Shown: one piece after another, positions 34,931 to 45,880 of the stretch
Layout: each line of letters opens with the position of its first letter
Position numbering within the stretch: the first letter of the stretch is position 1
From: Gigaspora rosea
Lineage: Eukaryota; Glomeromycota; Glomeromycetes; Diversisporales; Gigasporaceae
Reading direction: 5' to 3'
NCBI GenBank assembly: GCA_003550325.1
Contig: QKWP01000121.1
Span: 413,864 to 477,863, forward strand
DNA length: 64,000 nucleotides
Notes under the pieces: model-generated
Databases searched by the model: none
Seen by the model: the letters and a program-made list of their open reading frames with translations, nothing else
Told to the model about the DNA's origin: nothing
Program-made: the position numbers and the translations under genes

Positions 34931-35310
34931 TTAATAATCTTTACTCCATAAAGTGTTAAATCCAAAAATCAAAAGTTACCATGTCTCCCGGTGTTCAAAT
35001 AAGATTAGATTATGTAATGTAAATAAATACATTGATAGAATGAGTATATATTATTATAATTTTTGTTTTACAATATGCTAATAATGAAACTGCAAATTTT
35101 TAGAGGTTGTACCGGGTAACCTGGGATAGATCTATTAACCGTTGGATCAAATTTTATGAACTACTGTATTATCATTAATTTTTAATCATCACTCAAATCA
35201 AAAAATTCCGCCCATAGCAGGTCAGTTAATGTTGTTGGTCGAAATTGTTTAAGGTATGTCAAAATTCTTAATGTTAACTGTACGTCGTACGTAGTGTCGA
35301 AATGTCTAAA
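34931..35310. other. Spacer, no gene seen
   Basis: AT-rich sequence between two elements. TACGTCGTACGTA at 35282-35293 is a short palindrome. Confidence 0.4.
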
Positions 35311-35311
35311 T

Positions 35312-35953
35312 ATGGGGGACGTCTAAAGCGGAGTAGATTCTTATAATATATTTTATCGAATTAACTTTAGGGTTAGGGTCATCTTAAATTAGGGTTAGAT
35401 AGGTTTTAGGTAGTAATATATAAGCAAAATTGCCTTCCCGACATTTTTAATTAACCCACTAAGGTAGGTTTAGACAGCCGTTTTTTGTATTTTTCAAGTT
35501 TTTCGCTTCTCTTTCTTGTTTGCTTCGCCGAAGATCATCAAAATTCTATAATTTGATTTGTCAGAAATCACGTGATTCAGCTCCGCTTTAGACCATTTTA
35601 CTTATTTGCGCGGGTGATACAAACAAAAAAGGAAATCCGATTTTGTAAATAAACTAAGTGCGTGAGTCAAAATTTTAGGGTTAGGGCCTTAACGTTAGAG
35701 GCTATAGGGTTAGAGTGGTGCTTATATATGTAAAATTTCATTCCCGTCATTTTTAATTAGTGCACCAAGATCGATTTAAACATTAGTTTTTGCATATTTT
35801 CGCTTTTTTCTTTTTTTACGCGTGTTCGAATTCTTCGTCAGGCTGATCCGGAATAGTCAAAATTTACACTCTCCGATTGGCTATTTCCTTTCCAGGAGTT
35901 TGTATTACCCGCGCAAATAAGTGGATGCCGCTTTAGACGACCCCCTAAATATG
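35312..35953. mobile_element. TIR element with internal duplication
   Basis: Left end ATGGGGGACGTCTAAAGCGG; right end read inward TTAGGGGGTCGTCTAAAGCG. The CCGCTTTAGAC end recurs internally at 35583-35594 next to GCGCGGGTGA, which recurs inversely at about 35906-35915, so this is a composite of two related units. Both halves contain TTAGGGTTAGGG and a GCATTTT...TTCGCTT block. Flanks share AAATGTCTAAAT. No coding region. Confidence 0.55.
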
Positions 35954-36055
35954 GTTAAATGTCTAAATAAAAATTATATTATTCTGCGCTTTTCAAATCT
36001 CGGTCACGGAATTTCGATTATATATAATGCTAATTTACGATTGGCTAAATAAAGA

Positions 36056-36190
36056 TTATAAAAATTTTTATTATACAATAATTTTTATTATACAATAATT
36101 TTTATTATACAATAATTTTTATTATGCAATAATTTTTATTATGCAATAATTTTTATTATGCAATAATTTTTATTATACAATAATTTTTAA
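36056..36190. repeat. 17-bp minisatellite, about eight copies
   Basis: Unit AATTTTTATTATACAAT with A/G variants (TACAAT or TGCAAT). Near-perfect array. Confidence 0.95.
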
Positions 36191-37506
36191 TGTATTAAAG
36201 TTTCAGATTGCCTGTTTTTTCGAACTTATACAAATCGAATTAATCGATTAGTTGTAAAGTTGACAACTAATCGATTTTAATTTTACAGACCCAACTTAGA
36301 CGATTAATCGATTAGCCGACTAATCGTTTAATCGATTGGCCAATTAAATCGATTAGTCGATTGGTCGATTAATCAACCGATCATATAATAGTCATAGGAC
36401 ATGTCACGTCTGTTGATATATAAGTGTTAGTTTATAATAAAAATTATAATAAAAACATATGAATTTACTATAAACTTTAAGCCTCACATTATTTTCAACT
36501 TACATATTAACTTTTTTTTACATTTTGGGGTTAAGCATATCGCAAATAGTAGATTAAGGTTATTTAAACCACTTTTTTAAAATTTTTGCAAATTTTGCAT
36601 ATGTTCTTAATAAAATTTTTTTTTTTAAAAAAAATTCTAGTATTAAAAGTGTTATTATATGGAAATTTTATGCTAAGTAAAGTTTACTTAGGCGACAAAA
36701 TAGGTTGTCTTAGTAAAAAAAAATATAGGTTTACTATAGATTAAAGTAAAAAATACAATTTTTCTATATACAACTTTTTTTTTTAAGACAATCTATCTTG
36801 GGCTCTTAAGTAAAGTTGTTAAGCATAAAATTTTATGACAATATTAGAGGATAAAAACTATTTTTACAAGCATTTTACTAGTAAAAAATTAAGTTAAAGT
36901 GTTAAAGTTAAAGCTTTTGCAAAAAAATTTTAAAAATTTTTTGCAAAAGCTTTAACTTAATTTTTTACTAGTAAAATGCTTGTAAAAATAGTTTTTATCC
37001 TCTAATATTGTCATAAAATTTTATGCTAAACAACTTTACTTAAGAGCTCAAGATAAATTGTCTTAATAAAAAAAAAAGTTGTATATAGAAAAATTGGTAT
37101 TTTTTACTTTAATCTATAGTAAACCTATTTTTTTACTAAGACAACCTATTTTGCTGTCTAAGTAAACTTTTCTTAGCATAAAATTTTTCAGATAATAACA
37201 CTTTTAAAACTAGAATTTTTTTTCTTTTTAAAAAATTTTATTACAAAATTTGCAAAAATTTTAATAAGTGGTTTAAATAACCTTAATCTACTATTTTCGA
37301 AAAAAGTTAATATGTAAGTTAAAAATAATGTGAGGCTTATAGTAAATTCATGTTTTTATTATAATTTTTATTATAATTTATTACCAGTGTGACATTGGGG
37401 TGTACGATCAACTAAGTAAATCAAAACTATATGTAGTACCATATAAAAATTAAATATTATCAATTTAAAAAAAGATCTACACGTACTTTCTCCAGCACAC
37501 GTTAGT

Positions 37507-39035
37507 TTGGAGCAGAGTAATTTCAGTTTATTAAAAATACACACGACTAGAAGAACAAACGAGGCCACAGAAACAAGAGTAAATGGGGCTAGTCCCCTCA
37601 GAAATAAGAAAAGAGACTGCAGTATGTTTGACAACGCTATATTCTCAGAAGAAATGGTGCCAAAAAGATGTAAAGTGAAAAAAGAAAATAAAAACAACAA
37701 CAACAAAAAAACAAACAAAGAAACAAATCAACGAATATAGCTAAGAAAATACAAGTCTTATCGCAACAGGCTACAGCAAAAAATGATGCTAAGGTTTTAT
37801 TAGAAACAAATACCGAAGGCACCTTCCCACAGGAAACTCAGGAACCTTCTTGGTACGACAAAACCGAACAAGAACTCAATGCTCTCAAAGACATTACGAA
37901 CATGCAAACTACCTCCATAGACACACAAATGTCTACAGAGATCGAACAACCTGTTCCGGGCCCTTCTAATGCTGCACCGACTGAGGTGGTAGCTGAAGAC
38001 TTGAGCTTAGAACAAAAGAAACTCATAGAAAAATGTTCACTTTCAGATGAGAATTTAGGCCTAGAACCAAAACCAAAACAAGCAATCTCTGAATGTAAAC
38101 CGGAAAAGGGGAAGGAACCTTCCTTAATAAGTTCTGACAGAAAATGAACCTCATTTTTTCCCAAGCTGAAAAGAGAACAATCAACCTATTCGACCTTCTC
38201 TCCAAGACAAAATATTAGAACAAATAATAATAATGCGCTAATAATTGATATTCAAGAAATGCTAGATTCATTCAATGAGATTATGCCTTCCATGTTTAAT
38301 CAGGTAAAATACGACGTTAGCACCGCCAAGCAGCACTTCACTAAAGGGGTCTGTACACACTTGGAAATCACCTTTATTAACGATAAAAAACGAAAACAGT
38401 ATGCCGCTGAGGGCATTGTTATATTTAACAAGACTTACTATAAATACATTCCGACCGACAGCAGAAAATCCTTTCTACCGGTCAGATGCTACAATGTACC
38501 CTTAGGTAACAAAAGTGAGGTCTCGGAGGCTCTGCTTGTAGGCTTCGAAAATTTCAGGAAAATTGCCGGCATCAAACCTCTCATAATCGAAGGCACTCCC
38601 TACTTGACAGATCAATGAGTAGTCATCTTTGAAACCACTGATGACCCGGACATAAAAAAACACCTACCACGATTCACCCACGTTTGGGAAAATAAGGTTT
38701 CTACTGAATGGAAATCTGCCCCAAAAGTCTGCTACTTTTGTGACCAGGAAGGTCACATAAAAAAAGACTGCATCCAATTTAGAGAATTTATTGAATCTAG
38801 ACAAAATGCATGCATGAATAAGGATTTGGGGAATATGAACAACAGCCCAGTAGAGGAAATGGACACGGTGCTTTTAATAACTCCTTCCCAGAATGAAAAT
38901 ACCACAAGCCCGACACCTTCTTTGGAAAATGAGGTAACAATGGAGGAAGCAGCAAAGCCTATCACAGATAGCATTTTGCTGGAAAAGAAAACAGCAGGAC
39001 AGGTATTACCGCAGGATGGGAAAAAAACCAGGTGA
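37507..39035 (+). pseudogene. LINE ORF1 (nucleic-acid-binding, CCHC zinc knuckle)
   Basis: Structural protein of the LINE ribonucleoprotein. The likely start MEQSNFSLLK at 37507 is followed by a frame change near 37690-37735. From there one frame is open to 39035 except for two TGA codons (38145 and 38616), both where tryptophan would fit (DRK-stop-TSFF, LTDQ-stop-VVIFE). Order: basic/Asn-rich start, acidic Pro-rich region (37900-38140), a folded region (38250-38700) with KQYAAEGIVIFNKTYYKYIP, the knuckle CYFCDQEGHIKKDC at 38731-38772, and an acidic tail. Confidence 0.8.
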
Positions 39036-39399
39036 CACCAGAGGAGGCAGTTCCCCGATTAGTGCGACCCCCGTTTAGGAACGCGGGCGATCTGGCCCAA
39101 ACCAAGGAACCGCCACATGACGAATTAGCTGGGGCATACACTGACCCCCAAAACAACTCGGGCTCTCTAACACAAATAACCACCTTATCGGAATCGTCGA
39201 TGAAGGCTACAATTAACACAATCCACCTGAAAACGATGGCTTCACCATAGTCACCTATAAATGTTCGACTCCTATAAGAAACGTAATTAACGGTACAACT
39301 AAGCAGTTCCAAGTAAGAATGTCCTCCTATAGCGATATAAGAGGACGGGTTCTTCCAAACCATATCTGACCCAAAAGGGTTCATACCTTTTACGTGCAT

Positions 39400-42300
39400 A
39401 TGTCTGTTAACCAAAAAATAAAAGTAGCTACGCTCAACGTAAAAGAACTAATTAATGCAAATAAGAGACAAAATACATTCATTTTCCTAAAATCGTATAA
39501 TTTAGACATTATCATGTTGCAAGAAACAAATTTGAAAGACGCAAAGCTCAGAGACTTTTTAAGTCATCAATGACAGTATGCATCCATTTGGTCTAGTAAG
39601 ACTGCCATCTTAGCAGGAAACAAAAAAATCGAATTTATAGAATCTCAAATTTCTCACGATGACAGAGTGATAATGGTTAAGATACATTACCAGGGAAGGA
39701 CATTTAGGATAACAAATGTGTATGCACCTCCATTCCCAGAAAATAGAATCAAATTCTTTGAGGATTGGTTACTACCAAGAGAGAAAGAACTAATAGAAAT
39801 CGTCAGAGGTGACTTCAATACCAACATCTCCCCTGACAAAAATAGAGTCAGCCAAGCTCCACAACAGCACGACCCTACTAGAAAGACTTTACAAAAAAAG
39901 ATGGAAAATTTTCACAATGCAAACGACTTTTCAGAAGAAGACCCATTTCTGACTTATTTCCAAAATACCAGAAACAACGGCAGAATGGAAACCTGCATAG
40001 ACTACATTTTTATAGATAAAAACTTCGGACATAATATTTCCGGCATTAAAACTCGCTTTGGCAACTCTGACCATCTATTAGTAGAGTGTTTGCTTTTCTT
40101 CGAACCAATCAAGAGACACAGTGTGCAGTGGCGGTTCGACAAAAATTGCTTCTGGAATGCCAGATTGAGTCAAGAAGTTATAGAGGAAATTGAGGACCCC
40201 GGATTCATACAAGACTGGGACAGTTGCAAACTGAACATTCAGTCAATAATCAGAGCCTTCCGCAAACCAAAGTCTGCGGAGACAAAGCTAGAAGGACTCT
40301 ACAAAAAGTTGACGCATCTAAAAATAGCCCGGTCCAAAAATTCAGAATGGATACACTTAGATGAACAAATAACAAACTTGACAAATCTCATTGAGAAAGA
40401 AAATTCTGATCTCACAGACAAATGGCTTCTCAGGTCCAAGGCCAGATGGATCGAAAAAGGTGAAAAGTTGACAAAGTATTTTTTTGCAAGATACAAGTCG
40501 AGACAAAATCAAAACAAACTAGATAAGTTCAATGTTCCTGACAACGGAAATTCAGAAAACATAGATGTCCTGCAGCATATACAACAATTCTTTACACAAA
40601 TTTACACTCCAGAGCCCATGGATAGATCGGAAGTAGAAAAGTTCGTAAAGGATCTCCCTGTGATCATAGATACAATGAACAATGATATGCGTAAACCCAT
40701 AACTGCAGAGGAAGTTTCACAGGTTATTTGTTCTCTTCCTAATAACAAATCTCCTGGAACAGACGGGCTCACCTACGAGTTCTACAAGTTCACAAATGAA
40801 TCAATAACCCCGGTCTTAGTGAAGGTATTCAACAAGGTCTTAGAAGGAGGTTCCATGCCAATATTCTGGCACAAGAGCCTAATTACGCTAATACCAAAAA
40901 AGAGGGAGGATCTATCTCTAGTTAAAAATTGGCGCCCTATCTCGATGGTCAACGGGAACGCTAAAATCTTTATGAAAATCCTAGCAGATAGAATAAATGA
41001 AATATATAGAGCAGTTATACCGGAACACCAACAGGGTTTTATTAAGGGCAGGTTCATAGTCGACACCGCCATGGATATAATGACCACCCTACGAAAGTCA
41101 CGTGACTCAACCGTTCAATATTGGATCCTACTGATCGACCAGGCTAAAGCTTTCGACAGAGTTAATCATGATTTCTTGGCCCTTATAATAGAGAAGATGA
41201 AATTTGACAAGAGAATTATAGAATTAATAAAAAACCTCTTTAAAAACCAAATGGCCCATATCATTGGAGGTGGCTCTATATCTTCTCTGTTCACAGTGGG
41301 GCGGGGGGTGAGACAAGAGGATTCTCTCTCTCCCTTGCTCTACATACTTGCATTCGAACCGCTTCTTCTGCAGATCGATAAGAAGATCAGGGGTATACCC
41401 TTGGGACCACATTGTTCTTTCAAACTTACAGCTTATGCCGATGGCCTCTCACTGGGAATTGGTTCTCGTTCAGACTGGGAAACTTCTATAAAATGCTTGA
41501 AGACTACAAGAAAGCTTCGAATGCCAGAATAAGCAAGAAAAAAACTAAACTAGTCCAACTTAACCCTCTGCAGAAGTTGTAAACTTACCAGGGAAAGAAC
41601 TTTATGAGAAGGTCCCTGAACAAACCTCCTTCAAAATCCTAGGCTTTGAAATTTTGAGAGATGGCTCTCCAAAGAAAGAACTTTGAGAGGAAATTATTAA
41701 CAAAATAAAGACACAGATAGAAAAATTAAATGCGAGGAATCTCTTATTTAAAGAGAAGATAATGTTGGCCAAGTCCCTGGCTCTTTCTAGAATATGGTAC
41801 GCCGCCTACATTCTTCCCCCTAAAAGAAAACACATATCCGCGATTAATGACCTCATTTCAAACTGGATAAAACACAAATCAAAGTTCCTCCCCAAATATG
41901 CCACATTCCAAAAGAATACTGGTGCTCCGGTTATCCAAACATGTTAAATGCACAACTCATAATGATTTGGAAGCGTTTGTGCACAAGCAGCGCCACTTGG
42001 GCCTGTCACAAAAGAAATATAATTTCAGGGGAGATTAGGTCCAAAAGAAATCTCAGTGTTATACAAGCGCTAAAGTCAACCCCAATCAGTAAAAAGGCCT
42101 GGCCAAAAGAATAGAAGGGACACATACACACTTGAATTAAATTAGGCGGGGATATCTCATCGATGAGTAACTGGCCGTGGGCTCTGGAAGATCTGACAAT
42201 TGGCAAAACAAACGGTCAGGAGATGACAGTTAAATGGATAGTACGGCGGTTAAATACAATAAGATGTGGGATCAGCAGAACTTCGGATAATAACCAACCG

Positions 42301-42770
42301 GACAATTTTAGCTGGCTAAAAACAAAAGAGCACACTAAAAAAAAACTGGACATTTGCTGGTAGGGCCTTACCTCTCGGGTACCGAACACGACACCTAGAC
42401 CCAGAACACAGGGGCGATTGCATATGGTGTGCCGAAACCAGACAAACTATTGAGCATTTTGTAATCGAATGTGACTTGAGTAAAGAAATATGGCAAGTAG
42501 CCTATAAGATGATGGATATTATAGCGGGTACGACCCCCATCCACCCCTCAAGAAGCACTTGAAGCCAGTAATGTAAATGAGAAGACAAAATAGCAAGCCG
42601 CACAGTGGCTTCATATTCAGGTAATATACAAAATATGGTGCTTATTCGCAAAAGCCAAATGGGGCGGAGAGATAATAACCAGAACCGGAGCCATATGGCA
42701 AGCTGAGTTCCAGCTCAAGAAAGAACTCCGGCAGTTACATTTCAATTTGGGAGAAAAATCCCCAAAATAA
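39400..42770 (+). pseudogene. LINE ORF2 (APE endonuclease - reverse transcriptase - zinc motif)
   Basis: Nicks target DNA and reverse-transcribes the LINE RNA. Start at 39400 (MSVNQKIKVATLNVKELI). Endonuclease: IIMLQETN, a TGA at 39571 at a Trp-like site, TNVYAPPFPENR, RGDFNT, DYIFIDK, SDHLLVE. RT: KSPGTDGLTYEFYK, LIPKKREDLSLVKNWRPISM, QQGFIKGRFIVDTAMDI, LLIDQAKAFDRVNHDFL, GVRQEDSLSPLLY, LTAYADGLSLGIG. The usual YADD is YADG and GVRQGD is GVRQED, so catalysis would be lost. A frame change near 41485, TGA at 41684, further stops near 42110-42140 and another frame change near 42355 follow. The C-terminus has IWYAAYILPPKRKH and CIWCAETRQTIEHFVIEC (C-x2-C...H-x4-C). Six or so stops lie at Trp-like sites. 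Confidence 0.85.
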
Positions 42771-43629
42771 AACGAGTTTATAATGCCTTAAAATTTAATG
42801 TAGTCAAGAACATGTAAAATTGTAATAGTCTTAATAAAGAGCGCCAACTGCGCCTTGGTTATATGACTGAGAAATTTAAAAAAAAAAAAAAAAAAATTAA
42901 ATATTGTGAATTTATTGATCAGGAGAGTGATCAGGAGAGTGATCAGGTGATCGGGATTTTTTATTGCTTTTAATATATATTAAATGACTTGGATGTTTTG
43001 GATGCCTAGAGCGAATCGATTTACTTTTTTCAATTATTTTAGCATAAATCAATTCTTAAACATGTTTATAACAATGTTACGTTGAAAATTTTTTGACAAT
43101 AATATATAGTTGACTCTTTACAAACATTCTATTTCATTCAAAAATAGATGTTTTCGTTGCAGATAAAAATTCCAATACAAGAATTTAAAATTTTTTAACG
43201 TAACTTTGTTATAAACGTATTTAAGAATAGATTTATGATAAAATAATTGAAAAAGTAAAGCGATTCGCTCTAGACATCTAAAACTATTCAAGTCATTCTT
43301 TATTATTAAAATATATATAAAAAGTGACACTATTCTGATCACGAATTTCAAAAAAAAACTTCACTAATTAATTTTTATATGACTGCACATAGTTTTGATT
43401 TACTTAGTTGACCGCACACCCCAGTGTGACATGACCTATGACTGATAAGAATTTCAACATCAACCCGGCTGTTTCAGCAGCTATATTACGTGTATTTACC
43501 AAGTTTCGATTAATTGATTAGTCGATTAATCGATTGACCAATTAATCGTTTAGTTGAATAAAATCGATTAATCGATTAGTTGGATCTATCTATCAACTAA
43601 TCGATTGAAAAATTTTCATCGATTTGTAT

Positions 43630-44263
43630 CACTACTTTGAGCGTAATGACTTGATCAATTTAAACGTTTAAAGGCATTTTCGAACCTTGGAATTCAAAAA
43701 AATAGTGTTGATTATTGAAATAACATGGTAAATTTATTAATAAGATGCCCTTCGTAAAAGTATAGAAACTACAATGTCTATGCTAACGGACAGTAAAAAG
43801 CGCAGTAATTTGGCCTGCATTAAGTTAGTATAATACACAAATTGTTTTTACTAAAATTTAAAGTCGACTCAAGATTGTTATTCCCAGCAGTTTATTTTTG
43901 TGTATGATTATTTTATTCTACATTCCATTTCTTGAGTAATTTCAAATACTATAAGTTAGACAACTAAAGTCCTGAAAGATGACGAGTGAAAATTAAAAGA
44001 TCACTAGTTATCGTTTTTAACAGGGCATTAATAGAATTTTATGTACTGAAAATATATATATCGGACAATCATGAGTGATAGTCACAAATTAATGACGCTG
44101 GATTGTGTCATAACAATTTTCTTGTGAGCCAATTTTACTTGTTTAAAACAAGTTATATTATCATTATTGTAAAAATTTATGTAAATTATGTAAATAAACT
44201 ATCATGATTATTGTTAATCGTGGCTTTACTCATCGTTAATGTGATCAGTATAACGTAAAAAAA
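43630..44263. other. Intergenic, promoter region of the next gene
   Basis: AT-rich, no repeats recognised and no gene seen. CTTTATAAGC at 44263-44272 could serve as TATA box 30-40 bp upstream of the ATG at 44301. Confidence 0.4.
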
Positions 44264-44300
44264 CTTTATAAGCATTTTTACTTTTTCGTCATTTCTAAAA

Positions 44301-44945
44301 ATGTCAAATATTTGTAGAAAACATTCCATCTTATTTCTCTCTATCTTAACTTTGTTTCTGACAATTTCTCTACTTACTTACGGTATAATCATGCCAGAAT
44401 CAATATATGTCACCGATCCCAATCAACCGCAAATTAAAGTGACATTGTCACAGGGTGTTTCAACAAATACTTTGGAATATCCAGTTAGTTCAACTCAAAC
44501 CATTAATTGGGATGTTTCTAATATTTCTGGGGATCGTAAGTTCAAATCTGTGAAAAAAAGAAATATTCTTGTTTTTATTTTTTACAACTCTTTTATATTC
44601 TTATATTCTTATGTTCTATTTTTTTTTTCCTCGGTATGTAAAGCTGATATCTCAATTCAAGTATATAAAATCTTTCCAACTATTCCGGAACCAACCTATC
44701 TCGATGTTTGGACATCTCCAGTGGTAAATATTTCAATATAATTTTTACTTTATAAGCTTATATTCCTTGAAATAATTATTCATTATTTATTTCAAAAAAA
44801 AAAGACCACAAAGTTATCCCAGAAATCATATACGTTCTCTATTGATTCAAATCTCTTTTCACCCAATGAGTGGTATGTCGTGCGAGTCTCTTTAGCCGCT
44901 GATGATAAGGTTTCCGCGCTTTCGGATCCATTTTGTGTCAAGTAA
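44301..44945 (+). CDS. Small secreted Kre9/KNH-like domain protein
   Basis: 151 aa from three exons: 44301-44535, 44644-44723 and 44805-44945, with consistent phases. N-terminal signal peptide or membrane anchor: basic CRKHS then about 20 hydrophobic residues (ILFLSILTLFLTISLLTYGI). After it, VTLSQGVSTNTLEYPVSSTQ, INWDVSNISGD, ISIQVYKIFP, LDVWTSPV, LSQKSYTFSIDSNLFSPNEW, YVVRVSLAADDKVSALSDPF. The order (TINW, strand, W, Y/F-x-V, YYVRV, S.PF) matches the Ser/Thr-rich GPI-anchored Kre9/KNH N-terminal domain, a beta-sandwich of fungal cell-wall proteins (yeast Kre9/Knh1 act in beta-1,6-glucan assembly). No C-terminal GPI signal or Ser/Thr tail, so it is the domain alone and probably secreted. Intact. 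Confidence 0.75.
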
Positions 44946-45880
44946 AAAAAAAAAAAAATTCGTAATCTATTATGTAAAAGATATTTTTATATATGATTGT
45001 TACGTTACATTACTCAAAATAATCTACAAAATCATATCTCAAAGAACCATATATTATAATAAGTCTGAGACTATGAAATTTTTTTCTTTAATGTGTATAT
45101 AAATAAATAAGCATTGATGAAATTGATAATCAACGTTCCAATATATATATATATATCTAAATAAATAAATTTGTTTCTACAAGCTTCTTGTACACACTCT
45201 TTGCCGTAAATAATTACAGAATAATTATAACCATTTCATCATTTTTAATTTTGGAACGACATTTCTGACAAACTTTTGGTGTCGATTCAAAGTCAAAAAT
45301 ACGCTGATATAATTGTCTTTTTATTAGTTTCAACAAATGACCTAATATTACAATTAATAAATTTATATCTGCTTCTTATCGGTTTATAGATTGAACATAT
45401 TTGATATCTTTGATATTAGTTCTTTAATTTAGAGACTCAATCGTAATGCTCAACAATTTTTATTATTATTACTATTATTGTTAAAAAAGGACAAAAAAAA
45501 TAAATGAAAAAAAATATTTTTAATCCTAAATCTACAAATATATATATTCAGTCCTACTGACCGTGTAACTATACATATTAATATTAACATTTTTTTTTTT
45601 TTACTAATTTACCGTTATACTACTGATATCAAATTTGCCCCACCTAAATAGTTTACAAATAGTAATAAAATCCCCTTTTTAGTTAATATTTTTTTTTGTG
45701 ATTGCATAACTCCCTACTATAATTGATAAAAACCAAAATTTTTAATTCTTCCCATTTACATTTTAGTAATCGTAATGAGTTTCGAAATAATCTTCTATTC
45801 AATGGAAAAATAAAAAAAAGGTTATTGTGATAAATACAAGATAATAAAGATAATAAGATACATAACAAAATTTTCTTTTT
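44946..45880. other. Intergenic between convergent genes
   Basis: AT-rich tail-to-tail spacer. No gene or repeat I can name. Confidence 0.5.

Larger units (their letters stand above)
37459..42894 (+). mobile_element. Non-LTR retrotransposon (LINE), near full length, inactive
   Basis: Bounded by direct repeats AATTAAATATT (37448-37458 and 42895-42905) with a poly(A) before the right copy. Two frames: ORF1 with a CCHC knuckle, ORF2 with APE-type endonuclease, reverse transcriptase and a C-terminal zinc motif. The 3' end reads AATAAAGAGCGCCAACTGCG then CCTTGGTTATATGACTGAG before the poly(A). The layout fits the L1/Tad-like LINE range; clade not resolved. It lies inside the Mutator-like foldback. 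Confidence 0.9.
37396..43423. mobile_element. Mutator-like foldback element with 9-bp target duplication, split by a LINE
   Basis: Ends TGGGGTGTACGATCAACTAA and, read inward from the right, TGGGGTGTGCGGTCAACTAA. A perfect 9-bp direct repeat GTGTGACAT flanks it (37387-37395, 43424-43432). Nine-base duplication and long terminal inverted repeats are typical of Mutator-like elements. Without the LINE it is about 590 bp, with arms of about 230 bp (TAGAGCGAATCG is seen at 43010 and inverted at 43260). No transposase. Confidence 0.8.
36391..43442. repeat. Foldback element (about 1 kb when uninterrupted), right arm split by insertion
   Basis: A long, highly similar inverted repeat centred near 36931. 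Left arm from GTCATAGGACATGTCAC (36391-36407). Right arm runs to 37395 and resumes after the insertion with GTGACATGACCTATGAC (43426-43442). Arms share ATGAATTTACTATAA, GTGAGGCTTA, GGTTTAAATAACCTTAATCT and TTTACTAGTAAAATGCTTGT. No coding capacity. Confidence 0.8.
36228..43629. repeat. Outermost inverted repeat of the nested stack (ATCGATTA-rich arms)
   Basis: The left arm 36228-36372 and the right arm about 43500-43629 are inverted members of one repeat: TACAAATCGA at the outside, then AATCGATTAGTTG / CAACTAATCGATT, then several (T/A)ATCGATTA hairpin motifs. All other layers of the stack lie between them. Arm identity is moderate, so this is the oldest layer or two independent copies. Confidence 0.5.

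Noticed and set aside
36056-36190. CRISPR-like array
   Set aside because: Units are contiguous 17-mers with no spacers; it is a minisatellite in a eukaryotic genome.
37371-38205. Minus-strand frames of 60-115 codons over LINE ORF1
   Set aside because: Complement of the A-rich ORF1 coding strand gives Leu/Phe-rich frames; not independent genes.
38962-39414. 150-codon open frame on the minus strand within the LINE
   Set aside because: Shadow of the LINE coding strand between ORF1 and ORF2; no recognisable domain.
37700-42350. Reassigned TGA as tryptophan in the LINE
   Set aside because: TGG is used normally for Trp in the same frames and host genes use TGA as stop (Argonaute ends with it); G-to-A decay explains the pattern better.
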